Shown here: one piece after another, positions 43,476 through 53,904 of the stretch
Layout: each line of letters starts with the position of its first letter
Position numbering within the stretch: position 1 is the stretch's first letter
Origin: Clostridia bacterium
GTDB lineage: Bacteria; Bacillota; Clostridia; Christensenellales; Borkfalkiaceae
Direction: 5' to 3'
NCBI GenBank assembly: GCA_017502525.1
Contig: JAFVUV010000006.1
Coordinates: forward strand, 1 to 64,000
DNA: 64,000 bases
The notes under the pieces: model-generated
What the model saw: only the letters and a program-made list of their open reading frames with translations
Databases searched by the model: none
What the model was told of the DNA's origin: nothing
Position numbers and translations under genes: made by a program

Positions 43476-44762
43476 ATGAAAAAAGCCTTTTATAAGATAA
43501 CGACTGCCATTATAGTTTTTACTCTTGTTATTTGTATGGGCGGTTGTACGCTGTTTAAAAATAATTACGTTCCTAGAGACGCTACGCTTCCAAGTTCAAC
43601 TCAATCGTTTAATACGGTAGTGTTCAACACGCAACAAGAAACTCGTCCCGTACTTACGCGTCCGCAAGCGGTGGCTAAAGTGGCTCGTTCTGTGGTTGCT
43701 ATAATAATGATGCAAGACGACGGTGTGACGGCGCGTTCTTATGGTTCGGGTGTAATCGTGGATATTGATAACGGCTTATCAACGCAAAACGACAACGAAT
43801 TTTACGTTTTAACTTGCCACCACGTTATAAGTGCTGCCGGCAAAATTCAAATTGCAGTTCCTGATGAAAATTTGCGTAACTTTACCGACGAAAATTATAA
43901 CAAAGATTTTCTTTTTAGCGGTCAGATAGGCGGTAACAATCCGTCGGGCGCAGTAACTCTTGTGGGTGGCGACAAAAAGGCTGACGTAGCCGTCCTAAAA
44001 TTAGACGTTACGGGAACGAACGTATCGGCTTCGCAAATAGTGGAGTGTAAAACTTCTGTTGATGGATATAAACCGTTACTTGGTGAAGACGTGTTTTCGA
44101 TAGGTAACCCAAGCGGAGAATTGCCTATGACGGTTTCGCAAGGCATAATCAGTTATATTGATAGAGCTATTGAAATAAGTAACGTGGGATATATGCACTT
44201 GTTGCAAATAGACGTGCAAATTAACAAAGGTAATTCAGGTGGTGGATTATTTAATATGTACGGCGAACTAGTAGGAATAACTAATGCTGGCAACTTGTCT
44301 TTAGACGGCATTAATTACGCTATACCGCACAAGTTAACCTATAACGTTAACGGTGAAGATTTAGGATTTATAAATATTGCTAAACAACTTATCGCTACTA
44401 AAACTACAAACAATTATGGTTGGGTTTCAGGTCGATGGATGCTTGGCGTTACTATAAACAACGAAACGCTTGCGATAAAAAGTGTTGACGCAAATTCAAA
44501 TGCTTACGGTAAATTACAAGAAAACGACGTGGTTCAAAAAATTTCGTTTACGCTTGACGGGCAACTAAATGAAATATCAATAGAAAACTCAACTCAATTA
44601 TCAAATGCCTTTATGTTGTTGCAAAGGTATCTTAAGTCAGGTGTTAACGGCGACAAATTTAATATCACCGTAAATAGAAACCAAAGCCTTATTACCGTAG
44701 AAATTCAGTTGGAAAAAGAATATATTTTCTGCGATACGGGAATTTCGGTAGTACAACCTTAA
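43476..44762 (+). CDS. HtrA-like trypsin-fold serine protease, lipoprotein
   Basis: A 428-residue protein with a lipoprotein signal peptide ending at the lipobox CMGGC, so it should be anchored outside the membrane. The protease triad is visible: His in LTCHHVIS, Asp in KKADVAVLKLD and Ser in NKGNSGGGLFN. The C-terminal ~120 residues (RWMLGVTINNETLAIKSVD onward) look like a PDZ domain. Expected role: surface protein quality control under stress. It stands between yebC and ruvC with its own AAGGAG site and terminator. Confidence 0.88.
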   Translation: MKKAFYKITTAIIVFTLVICMGGCTLFKNNYVPRDATLPSSTQSFNTVVFNTQQETRPVLTRPQAVAKVARSVVAIIMMQDDGVTARSYGSGVIVDIDNGLSTQNDNEFYVLTCHHVISAAGKIQIAVPDENLRNFTDENYNKDFLFSGQIGGNNPSGAVTLVGGDKKADVAVLKLDVTGTNVSASQIVECKTSVDGYKPLLGEDVFSIGNPSGELPMTVSQGIISYIDRAIEISNVGYMHLLQIDVQINKGNSGGGLFNMYGELVGITNAGNLSLDGINYAIPHKLTYNVNGEDLGFINIAKQLIATKTTNNYGWVSGRWMLGVTINNETLAIKSVDANSNAYGKLQENDVVQKISFTLDGQLNEISIENSTQLSNAFMLLQRYLKSGVNGDKFNITVNRNQSLITVEIQLEKEYIFCDTGISVVQP

Positions 44763-44775
44763 CGAGAATAAATTT

Positions 44776-44800
44776 AAAGGACGGTTTGACCGTCCTTTTT
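44776..44800 (+). terminator. Terminator after the HtrA-like gene
   Basis: aaaggacggt / accgtccttt stem around ttg, then a T run. Confidence 0.85.
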
Positions 44801-44832
44801 AATTGTTTAAGTGGGTTAAATTGATATATCAA

Positions 44833-44861
44833 TTGACTTTTTTATTTAAAAATTATACAAT
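44833..44861 (+). promoter_or_regulatory. ruvCAB promoter, predicted leaderless
   Basis: TTGACT (44833-44838), 17-bp spacer, TACAAT (44856-44861). The ruvC ATG is 9 bp after the -10 box and no Shine-Dalgarno site is present. Confidence 0.65.
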
Positions 44862-44870
44862 ATTATAGAT

Positions 44871-45365
44871 ATGATTATTGTTGGTTTTGACCCTGGTATA
44901 GCAACGCTTGGCTATGGGGTGATAAAAACGGATAAGCGCAAAAAACCCGAGATGCTTGATTACGGCATAGTTTCAACGCCAAAGGAAGAAAATATTGCCG
45001 TGCGTTTAGCAATGATTGAAAAGGGCGTTAAACAGATTATTGACAAGTATAAGCCGGATGAGATTGCGATTGAAGAATTGTTTTTTGCGAAAAACGTTAA
45101 AACGGGTATAGCCGTTGCGCACGCAAGGGGGGTAGTGTTGCTCACTTGCATAAAAGAGTGTGGAAGAATTTACGAATACACGCCACTTCAAATAAAGCAA
45201 GCCTTAACGGGTTACGGAAGGGCGGAAAAGGTGCAAATTCAAGCGATGGTAAAAACTTTTTTGAACTTAAAAGCAGTTCCTAAGCCCGACGACGCCGCCG
45301 ACGCTTTGGCGGTCGCTTTAACGCACGCACAAACCAACAAACTAGGCGGATTATTCAGTATTTAG
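44871..45365 (+). CDS. ruvC: Holliday junction resolvase RuvC
   Basis: A 164-residue RNase H-fold nuclease that cuts Holliday junctions. Catalytic acids lie in GFDPGIATLGYG, AIEELFFAKN and PDDAADALAVALTHA. First gene of ruvC-ruvA-ruvB-queA. ruvA begins 8 bp later. Confidence 0.97.
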   Translation: MIIVGFDPGIATLGYGVIKTDKRKKPEMLDYGIVSTPKEENIAVRLAMIEKGVKQIIDKYKPDEIAIEELFFAKNVKTGIAVAHARGVVLLTCIKECGRIYEYTPLQIKQALTGYGRAEKVQIQAMVKTFLNLKAVPKPDDAADALAVALTHAQTNKLGGLFSI

Positions 45366-45373
45366 GAGAATAT

Positions 45374-45970
45374 ATGATAGGTTACGTTAAAGGTAAATTA
45401 ATAAGCGATATCGAAGGGGAAATTATATTAGAAAATAACGGGGTGGGATTTAGCATAACCCCGTCAGCCGAAGCTTATAAAGAAATAATAAAGAACGGCG
45501 GTGGCGCGGTTTATACTTATATGGCAGTTAGAGAAGACGATATAAGTTTATATGGTTTTAAGAGTATGGAAGAGAAGAAAATGTTCTTAAAACTTATCAC
45601 CGTATCGGGCATTGGTCCTAAAATGGGTATGACCGTTCTATCTAATATGAGTTTGACCGATTTAGCCGTTAAGATTGCGACTAGCGACGTTAAAGGGCTT
45701 TCGCAAGTTAAAGGTTTAGGCAAGAAAAAAGCCGAAATGATTATAGTTGAACTTCGCGAAAAAATGGGCGAAGAAATTAAAGAAAGCAAGGCGGAAACGG
45801 ACAGCGTTATAATCAACTTAAAAGACAAAGACGTTGAAGACGCTATGCTTGCGTTAACCGGTTTAGGCTTTTCAAAGCAAGAATGCGTTGCGGTTTTAAC
45901 TAAAGCAAAGGCTCAAAACGTGGAAGGCGTTCAAGCGCTTATAGCTTTTTCGTTAAAGAATATAAGATAG
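45374..45970 (+). CDS. ruvA: Holliday junction DNA helicase subunit RuvA
   Basis: A 198-residue protein with the N-terminal OB domain ([19 protein letters not shown]), the helix-hairpin-helix pair ([36 protein letters not shown]) and the C-terminal RuvB-binding domain. It has an AGGAG site, and ruvB follows after 7 bp. Confidence 0.97.
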   Translation: MIGYVKGKLISDIEGEIILENNGVGFSITPSAEAYKEIIKNGGGAVYTYMAVREDDISLYGFKSMEEKKMFLKLITVSGIGPKMGMTVLSNMSLTDLAVKIATSDVKGLSQVKGLGKKKAEMIIVELREKMGEEIKESKAETDSVIINLKDKDVEDAMLALTGLGFSKQECVAVLTKAKAQNVEGVQALIAFSLKNIR

Positions 45971-45977
45971 GTTTATC

Positions 45978-47027
45978 ATGGAAGAAGAAAGAATCGTATT
46001 AAGCACGGTAAACGATACCGAGCAAGAAGTAGAAAATATTCTTCGCCCAAAGTCAATGGACGGCTACGTTGGGCAAGAAAAGATAAAAGATAATCTTACC
46101 GTATCAATGACGGCTGCAAAGATGCGTGGCGACGCGCTTGACCACGTTTTGCTTTACGGCCCGCCCGGGCTTGGAAAAACCACGCTCGCACATATCATTG
46201 CCCAAGAATTAGGCACGCAAATTAAGGTTACGAGTGGGCCTGCAATTGCGCATCAAGGCGATTTAGCGGCGATACTAACCAACCTTAACGATAGAGACGT
46301 GCTGTTTATAGACGAAATCCATCGTTTAAATAGGAACATTGAAGAAATATTATATCCCGCAATGGAAGATTATTTCTTGGATTTGATTTTTGGTAAAGGG
46401 CCTTCAGCGCAAAACGTTCAAATACCATTGCCAAAGTTTACACTAATCGGTGCAACGACTAAGGCGGGTATGTTATCGTCGCCATTGCGCGATAGGTTTG
46501 GGCTTATTTGTAGGCTTGAAAATTATACTGAAAATCAACTTACGGAAATAGTTGAAAGGGCGGCGGCTATGCTCAATATAAAAATTGAAAGAGACGCTGC
46601 TTGCGAAATAGGTAAAAGAAGTCGCGGTACACCGCGTATTGCAAACAGGTTGTTGCGCCGTGTGCGAGATTACGCTATGGTTAAAGGACACGAAATCGTG
46701 CTACTTGAAGATGCGAAATCCGCGCTTAAAATGATGGAGATAGACGAGTTAGGTCTAGATGCAGTTGACGTTAATCTCTTGCGTTCTATGGCTGAAAAAT
46801 TTGGCGGTGGACCTTGCGGACTTGATACGCTTGCCGCAACCATAAACGAAGATGCTAATACCATTGAAGACGTTTACGAGCCTTATTTAATGCAGATAGG
46901 TTTCGTTGCCCGTACGCCCCGTGGTAGAGTGCTTCTAGCAAAAGGATACGAGCATATCGGCTTAAAAATGCCCGAAGATAAAAAGGAACAATATTCAATA
47001 TTTAACGATAAAAATGAAAACAAGTGA
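45978..47027 (+). CDS. ruvB: Holliday junction DNA helicase RuvB
   Basis: A 349-residue AAA+ motor for branch migration. Walker [10 protein letters not shown], Walker [10 protein letters not shown], sensor [18 protein letters not shown] and the C-terminal winged helix with [10 protein letters not shown] are all present. Its end overlaps queA by 14 bp. Confidence 0.98.
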   Translation: MEEERIVLSTVNDTEQEVENILRPKSMDGYVGQEKIKDNLTVSMTAAKMRGDALDHVLLYGPPGLGKTTLAHIIAQELGTQIKVTSGPAIAHQGDLAAILTNLNDRDVLFIDEIHRLNRNIEEILYPAMEDYFLDLIFGKGPSAQNVQIPLPKFTLIGATTKAGMLSSPLRDRFGLICRLENYTENQLTEIVERAAAMLNIKIERDAACEIGKRSRGTPRIANRLLRRVRDYAMVKGHEIVLLEDAKSALKMMEIDELGLDAVDVNLLRSMAEKFGGGPCGLDTLAATINEDANTIEDVYEPYLMQIGFVARTPRGRVLLAKGYEHIGLKMPEDKKEQYSIFNDKNENK

Positions 47028-48036
47028 TTTCGATTATTATTTGCCCGAAGAATTGATTGCGCAAACGCCCGTTGAACCAAGGGATAGTTCTAGGCTTTTA
47101 GTCTACGATAGAACTACCGACAGTGTTTCGCACGAACATTTTTACGATATTAAAAAATACTTAAAAAAAGGCGACGTGTTGGTTAGAAACAATACTCGCG
47201 TTTTGCCTGCGCGTATGTTTGCTTTTACCCCCAACGGTGGGCGAGTAGAAGTGCTTTTGTTAAAGAGATTTAATCTTAACGAGTGGGAAGTATTAGTGAA
47301 GCCCGGAAAGAAAGCAAAGCCTGGCGCAAAGCTAGTTTTATCCGAAGAACTTTCGCTTGAAGTTTTAAGCACGATAGAAGAATCGGGTAGTAGGCGAGTA
47401 AAATTTATTTACGATGGTGTATTTGAAGACATTATATCGCGTATCGGCGAGATGCCTTTGCCACCTTATATAACTGAAAAACTTAAAGATAAAGAGCGTT
47501 ATCAAACAGTGTACGCAAAAGTTGACGGTTCAGCAGCAGCACCTACTGCAGGATTACATTTCACCCCCGAACTTATTGAAGAAATTAAAGCAATGGGTGT
47601 TGAAATTGTAGACGTGTTGTTGCACGTTGGGTTAGGCACTTTTAGGCCCGTTAAATCAGACGATATATTATCGCACCATATGCACTCGGAATATTACGAA
47701 ATAGATGAAGTTGCTTGCCAAAAGATTAACAAAGCTAAAAAAGAAGGACGCAGGGTTATAGCCGTTGGTACTACTAGCGTGCGCACGCTTGAGAGCGCAT
47801 CCGACGAAAACGGTTTTGTTAAACCCGTAAAGGCTAATACTGAAATATTTATTTATCCGTCTTATAAGTTTAAGTGTGTTGATGCTCTAATAACTAATTT
47901 TCATTTGCCAAAGTCAACTTTGATAATGTTAGTTTCCGCTCTTTCTACAAGAGAGAAGGTGCTTGAACTTTATAATTTAGCGGTCAGTGAGAAGTATCGG
48001 TTTTTTTCTTTCGGGGACAGTATGCTCGTCTTATAA
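47014..48036 (+). CDS. queA: tRNA S-adenosylmethionine ribosyltransferase-isomerase
   Basis: A 340-residue QueA, which adds the epoxycyclopentane ring in queuosine synthesis. Typical segments: [53 protein letters not shown] and [14 protein letters not shown]. It overlaps ruvB by 14 bp. The last ~25 bases of the gene and ~17 beyond are duplicated about 297 bp downstream. tgt, the next pathway gene, follows after the repeat. Confidence 0.97.
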   Translation: MKTSDFDYYLPEELIAQTPVEPRDSSRLLVYDRTTDSVSHEHFYDIKKYLKKGDVLVRNNTRVLPARMFAFTPNGGRVEVLLLKRFNLNEWEVLVKPGKKAKPGAKLVLSEELSLEVLSTIEESGSRRVKFIYDGVFEDIISRIGEMPLPPYITEKLKDKERYQTVYAKVDGSAAAPTAGLHFTPELIEEIKAMGVEIVDVLLHVGLGTFRPVKSDDILSHHMHSEYYEIDEVACQKINKAKKEGRRVIAVGTTSVRTLESASDENGFVKPVKANTEIFIYPSYKFKCVDALITNFHLPKSTLIMLVSALSTREKVLELYNLAVSEKYRFFSFGDSMLVL

Positions 48037-49575
<1,539 letters not shown>

Positions 49576-49673
49576 CGAAATTTGTCTAAAAGTCAAAACA
49601 ATTAAAAATCGCTTGATTTTAGCGAGTAAATACATTACAATATAATGGAAAATTAAATAAGGAGTTAATTAAT

Positions 49674-50177
49674 ATGAATTTTATTTGGACGTTATTAACA
49701 CAAGCAGGCGGTGGCACGGGAACGGGTGGTGCTGAAGGTAGCGAACCTGCAACAATGAACCCCGTTACATTAGTTATTATGGGGCTATTAGTAGTTGCTG
49801 TTATCGGCTTATTCGTATGGCAAACCGTAAGTGGAAAGAAGAAACAAAAAGAAGCACAAAATATGGTAAACCAACTCAAAATCGGTGATAGAGTAAAAAC
49901 TATTGGTGGTATTTGCGGTTTCGTTGCGCAAATTAACGATGCTGAAAACACTTTCGTGCTTGAAACAGGTTTAGAAGAAACTAAGTCCTTTATTAAATTT
50001 GATAAAGGCGCGATTTATCAAACTGTTCCTGCACAAGGTAATGCCGTTGTTGCTGAAAATGCACCCGAAGTTAAGGCTGAAGAAAAAGAAACCTTAGTTG
50101 AAGAAAAGGCTAAAGAAGAAAAGCCCGCTAAAAAAACTACCAAGAAAACTGCAAAGAAAACCGAAGAGCAAAAATAA
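49674..50177 (+). CDS. yajC: Preprotein translocase subunit YajC
   Basis: 167 residues, longer than usual (~100). A Gly/Ala-rich N terminus, one membrane span (PVTLVIMGLLVVAVIGLFVW) and the YajC core (KKQKEAQNMVNQLKIGDRVKTIGGICG) are followed by a ~60-residue Lys/Glu/Ala-rich tail (KKTTKKTAKKTEEQK at the end). YajC assists the Sec translocon. secD and secF are not adjacent. AAGGAG precedes the start. Confidence 0.93.
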   Translation: MNFIWTLLTQAGGGTGTGGAEGSEPATMNPVTLVIMGLLVVAVIGLFVWQTVSGKKKQKEAQNMVNQLKIGDRVKTIGGICGFVAQINDAENTFVLETGLEETKSFIKFDKGAIYQTVPAQGNAVVAENAPEVKAEEKETLVEEKAKEEKPAKKTTKKTAKKTEEQK

Positions 50178-50192
50178 TTAGTCATTAAAATA

Positions 50193-50233
50193 AAACCTCT
50201 TGCATAAATTTATTACGGCAGGGGGTTTATTTT
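50193..50233 (+). terminator. Possible terminator or leader hairpin
   Basis: aaacctcttgc can pair with gcagggggttt, and the second arm contains the G-rich ribosome-binding site of the next gene. It could act either as a terminator or to hide that site. Confidence 0.4.
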
Positions 50234-50614
50234 ATGGAAAATGTTAAAGATAGCGGATTTATAAACGGCATAATAAAGGGCGTTGCAACGGTAGTGATTA
50301 TTACGCTTGTTAGCGTTTTAATTTTTGCCGGAGTAGTAAAACTTGCAACGTTAAACAGTTCGGTAATAAAAGCAGTAAATCAATTTATAAAAATCGTATC
50401 TATATTTTTAGGATGTTCTTTTACTATTAAAGCAAGTAAGGGGCTAGTTAAAGGCGTGCTTGTGGGCGCGGTATCAACGATAATAACGTATCTATTATTC
50501 GCGCTTATCGGCGGCGGGGTAACCTTTGGACTAAATTTTATTTTAGACGTTGTTTTAGGCTTGATTGTCGGTGGAATTTCTGGCGTTATTGCAGTTAATT
50601 TTAAGAAAAATTAA
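50234..50614 (+). CDS. TIGR04086 family membrane protein
   Basis: A 126-residue protein with four hydrophobic spans (GVATVVIITLVSVLIFAGVV, FIKIVSIFLGCSFTIKAS, GAVSTIITYLLFALIGG and FILDVVLGLIVGGISGVIAV). This matches the short TIGR04086/YrzE-like family, often found after yajC in Clostridia. Function unknown. Confidence 0.82.
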   Translation: MENVKDSGFINGIIKGVATVVIITLVSVLIFAGVVKLATLNSSVIKAVNQFIKIVSIFLGCSFTIKASKGLVKGVLVGAVSTIITYLLFALIGGGVTFGLNFILDVVLGLIVGGISGVIAVNFKKN

Positions 50615-50616
50615 AA

Positions 50617-50648
50617 AACCGCGGAAGCAGTTGCTTCCGCGGTTAACT
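50617..50648. terminator. Bidirectional terminator
   Basis: aaccgcggaagca pairs with tgcttccgcggtt, between convergent genes. Confidence 0.85.
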
Positions 50649-50665
50649 TTTGTAGTTGTAAATAG

Positions 50666-51892
50666 CTATATAACCCACTCACCATCTTCAAATAGAGTAA
50701 CTTTAGTGCCGTCTTTTTTTATACCAACAACGTAAAGGTCGGGAGTGCCTATCATAAAATCAAAATGGTCGGTGGCATCGTTTAAGCCTAACTTTTCAAG
50801 CTCAGATAAATCTAGTTTATCACCGTTTTTTACGGTGGTGGGATAGCCTTTGCCTATTGCAAGGTGGCAACTTGCATTTTCGTCAAACAACGTGTTATAA
50901 AACAATATGCCCGATTTTGCTATCGGAGAATTTTTGCCTATTAACGCAATTTCGCCAAGTCGTTTAGTTCCTTCGTCCGTTTCTATAAGTTGTTTAAGAG
51001 TTTCGTAACCAACTTTTGCAGAATAATCAACGATTTCACCGTTTTTAAAAGTTAAAGAAAAGTCGTCGATAATTTGGCCGTTTTCACACAATGGCATAGC
51101 CGATTTAAGCACACCGTCAACCTTAAATTTGTGCGGTGCGGTAAAAATCTCTTCAGTTGGCATATTTGCAACGAAATGCACGCCGTCTTGTGCTTTTTCG
51201 CGGGCAGAAATCCAAACGTGTTCGTCTGCAAGTCCAACCTTAAGGTCGGTGCCTTTAGCGTTTTTAAAATGCACGTATTCAAAACGTGAATAATTTAAAA
51301 ACTCCGCGCGTTTTTCAAGCGTTGCAATATGGGTTTGCCACGCTTCTAACGGGTTAGGAGTATCTAATCGCATTGCTTTTTCAATGGCTAAAGAAAGTTC
51401 GGCTTCGGGGTCTTTTGCCGTCGGGAAAACTTGTTTTGCCCAAGCAAGAGTGGGAATACTAACAACGCACCATCTTATTGCGTTAGCCATAACACCGTCC
51501 GAAAACTTCTTTAACGCTTTTGCCCTTGCTTTTGCTACAGCACCTAATTTTTGAGCGGAAATATCTTTAAAAGCAGACGGGTCGTCGGCGGAAATTGCTA
51601 CGTAGCAGAAGCCTTTTTCAATCAAAGAGTTTCTGCAATCAACAAGCCACTTTGGAATATCGCACAAAGTCTTTTGGTCTGCATATTGATAAGTTAATTT
51701 ATCTATATTTTGATTTTCCCAACGTATGCGCACAAGCCCTGCTCCAAGTTCGTAAGCCTGTTTAGCAAAAACTTCAGCAACTTGGCTTTTTTCAACAGGG
51801 CAAGCGATTTCAAGCCCTTGACCAGTTTGAAGATTAACGCCTATTTTAAGCACGAGTTTTGCATAGTTAACTAAAATTTCATTTTTAAGCAT
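50666..51892 (-). CDS. M29 family aminopeptidase
   Basis: A 408-residue thermophilic-type aminopeptidase (AmpS/PepS). Metal-ligand regions are visible: PTEEIFTAPH, a following acidic GEIALIGKNSPI segment, LFDENASCHLAIG and NDATDHFDFMIG. It trims N-terminal residues from peptides in the cytoplasm. Single gene with a terminator at its end. Confidence 0.92.
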   Translation of the reverse strand: MLKNEILVNYAKLVLKIGVNLQTGQGLEIACPVEKSQVAEVFAKQAYELGAGLVRIRWENQNIDKLTYQYADQKTLCDIPKWLVDCRNSLIEKGFCYVAISADDPSAFKDISAQKLGAVAKARAKALKKFSDGVMANAIRWCVVSIPTLAWAKQVFPTAKDPEAELSLAIEKAMRLDTPNPLEAWQTHIATLEKRAEFLNYSRFEYVHFKNAKGTDLKVGLADEHVWISAREKAQDGVHFVANMPTEEIFTAPHKFKVDGVLKSAMPLCENGQIIDDFSLTFKNGEIVDYSAKVGYETLKQLIETDEGTKRLGEIALIGKNSPIAKSGILFYNTLFDENASCHLAIGKGYPTTVKNGDKLDLSELEKLGLNDATDHFDFMIGTPDLYVVGIKKDGTKVTLFEDGEWVI

Positions 51893-52027
51893 AATTCACC
51901 TAATTTAATATAATAATCTTATTATAAATCTAGTCAAATAAATAGTCAAGCGGAAATTTGTCGAAGCATTTTGCCATCTGCAAAATTTTACAATATTCGA
52001 CTTTTTTTGTCCAAATTTAGTAATGTA

Positions 52028-52056
52028 TTGACTTTTGCTTTATTTTGCTATATAAT
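52028..52056 (+). promoter_or_regulatory. dxs promoter
   Basis: TTGACT (52028-52033), 17-bp spacer, TATAAT (52051-52056). Confidence 0.8.
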
Positions 52057-52086
52057 TATGATGTAATGGTGTTTCAAGGAGAGTTA

Positions 52087-53904
52087 ATGAGCGTATTAGA
52101 AGGGCTTAAAAGCACTGCGGATATAAAAAAACTTAATATTGAAGAGCTCAAGAAATTAGCCGAAGAAATTCGTGCGGAAATTTTAGACGTTACCGCAAAA
52201 AACGGCGGTCATCTTGCGTCTAACTTAGGGGTGGTTGAAGCTACCATAGCTCTATATTACGTATTTGATTTGCCTACGGATAAACTTGTTTTTGACGTTG
52301 GGCATCAATGTTATGCATATAAAATTTTATCTGGCAGGAACGAACGCTTTTCAACCATACGAACAGACGGGGGATTGTCCGGTTTCCCAGATAGAGAAGA
52401 AAGTGAATTCGATAGCTTTAATACGGGGCACGCCGGTACGTCTATCGCGGCGGGACTCGGATTCTGTATGGCGCGTGATAAAAAAGATGAAAGTTATCGT
52501 GTTATAAGTATGGTTGGCGACGGCGCGATTGTTAATGGACTTAATCAAGAAGCGTTGACGGCGTTTGACGAAAAGCCAAAAAACTTTATCGTTATTTTGA
52601 ACGATAATGGTATGAGTATTTCTAAAAATAGAAACGGATTTTATCGCTTTTTATCAAAGCAAACTACTACACGTGGATATTTGCGTGGCAAAAGAGCGTT
52701 AAAAAAAATATTCGGAACCTCGTTTATAACTCGTGTACTCGTAAGAGTGCGTGATTTTATAAAAAGAGTCACTAATAAAACAGGATATTTTGAAAACCAT
52801 GGCTTTAAGTACGTTGGCGTAGTTGACGGCAACGATATTAAAACTATGATTTCAATACTTAATAGGGTTAAAGAAGTCGCTAAAGATAAAGCGGTGTTTT
52901 TGCATATTAAGACGACGAAAGGGAAAGGGTACGAAAAGGCTGAAGAACGTTCGGATAAGTATCACGGCGTCGGCACTGATTTAAGGTTAGATAGCGGTAA
53001 GTTCTCAGTTGTGCTCGGTAATAAACTTAACGATATAATCGAAAAAGATAAAAACGTGGTTGCGATAACTGCGGGTATGAAAGACGGCACGGGTTTAACT
53101 GCTGTTGAAAGAATTAACCCGAAAAACTTTTACGACGTAGGAATTGCGGAAGAGTTTGCCGTAACGATGGCTGCGGGTATGGCATCAGGTGGTTTAAAAC
53201 CCGTCGTTGCTATATATTCTACTTTTATGCAACGCGCTTACGACCAAATTTTGCACGACGTATGTTTACAAAATTTACCCGTGGTTTTTTGTCTTGATAG
53301 GGCAGGGTTGGTTGGCAAAGACGGTAAAACGCATCAAGGCACGTTTGATTTAAGTTTTTTAACTCATATGCCGAATATGCAAGTTTTTGCCCCTACTACT
53401 TTAAGTGATTTTGAAGAGATATTAGAATACGCGCTTTCACTTAATTCACCCGTCGCAATTAGATACCCTAAAAATCCCGAAAAAGAGTTGCCGGTTAAGA
53501 GTATAAAGGATGGGATGTGGTCGAAATTCGGTAATGGAACAGAAGTTTCTCTATTAGCGGTAGGACCAAAAGCGTTAAAAATCGCGCTTGAAGTTATGGA
53601 TAAAGATGACGGGGTAAGTGTTTATGCCGTTCGTCAAATAAAACCGTTAAGTACGGAAATACTTGATAAAATAATCAAAACGCACGTTATTACTATTGAA
53701 GAAAACGTTTTAATCGGTGGGGTTGGTCAACAAGTGTGCGCTTATTACTCTATGAAAAATAAGAATGTGAAAGTTGATTGCTTCGGTGTTAAAGACCAAT
53801 TTACTGCTCATGGTAGCGTGGATAATCAATTGGAAATAAACCAAATCTCTTATAAAAAAGTGATTGAAAAGATAAACGAAAGGAAAAGTGAAAAACATGA
53901 ATAA
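52087..53904 (+). CDS. dxs: 1-deoxy-D-xylulose-5-phosphate synthase
   Basis: About 605 residues. A thiamine-diphosphate enzyme opening the MEP isoprenoid pathway (pyruvate + glyceraldehyde 3-phosphate). Motifs: NGGHLASNLGVVEATIALYY, HQCYAYKIL, TPP-binding GDGAIVNGLNQEAL to NDNGMSIS, then the pyrimidine domain DVGIAEEFAVTMAAGMASGG and GLVGKDGKTHQG. The ATG at 52087 has AAGGAG just upstream. A frame extension to 52045 overlaps the promoter. The end overlaps the next gene by 17 bp. Confidence 0.96.
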   Translation: MSVLEGLKSTADIKKLNIEELKKLAEEIRAEILDVTAKNGGHLASNLGVVEATIALYYVFDLPTDKLVFDVGHQCYAYKILSGRNERFSTIRTDGGLSGFPDREESEFDSFNTGHAGTSIAAGLGFCMARDKKDESYRVISMVGDGAIVNGLNQEALTAFDEKPKNFIVILNDNGMSISKNRNGFYRFLSKQTTTRGYLRGKRALKKIFGTSFITRVLVRVRDFIKRVTNKTGYFENHGFKYVGVVDGNDIKTMISILNRVKEVAKDKAVFLHIKTTKGKGYEKAEERSDKYHGVGTDLRLDSGKFSVVLGNKLNDIIEKDKNVVAITAGMKDGTGLTAVERINPKNFYDVGIAEEFAVTMAAGMASGGLKPVVAIYSTFMQRAYDQILHDVCLQNLPVVFCLDRAGLVGKDGKTHQGTFDLSFLTHMPNMQVFAPTTLSDFEEILEYALSLNSPVAIRYPKNPEKELPVKSIKDGMWSKFGNGTEVSLLAVGPKALKIALEVMDKDDGVSVYAVRQIKPLSTEILDKIIKTHVITIEENVLIGGVGQQVCAYYSMKNKNVKVDCFGVKDQFTAHGSVDNQLEINQISYKKVIEKINERKSEKHE

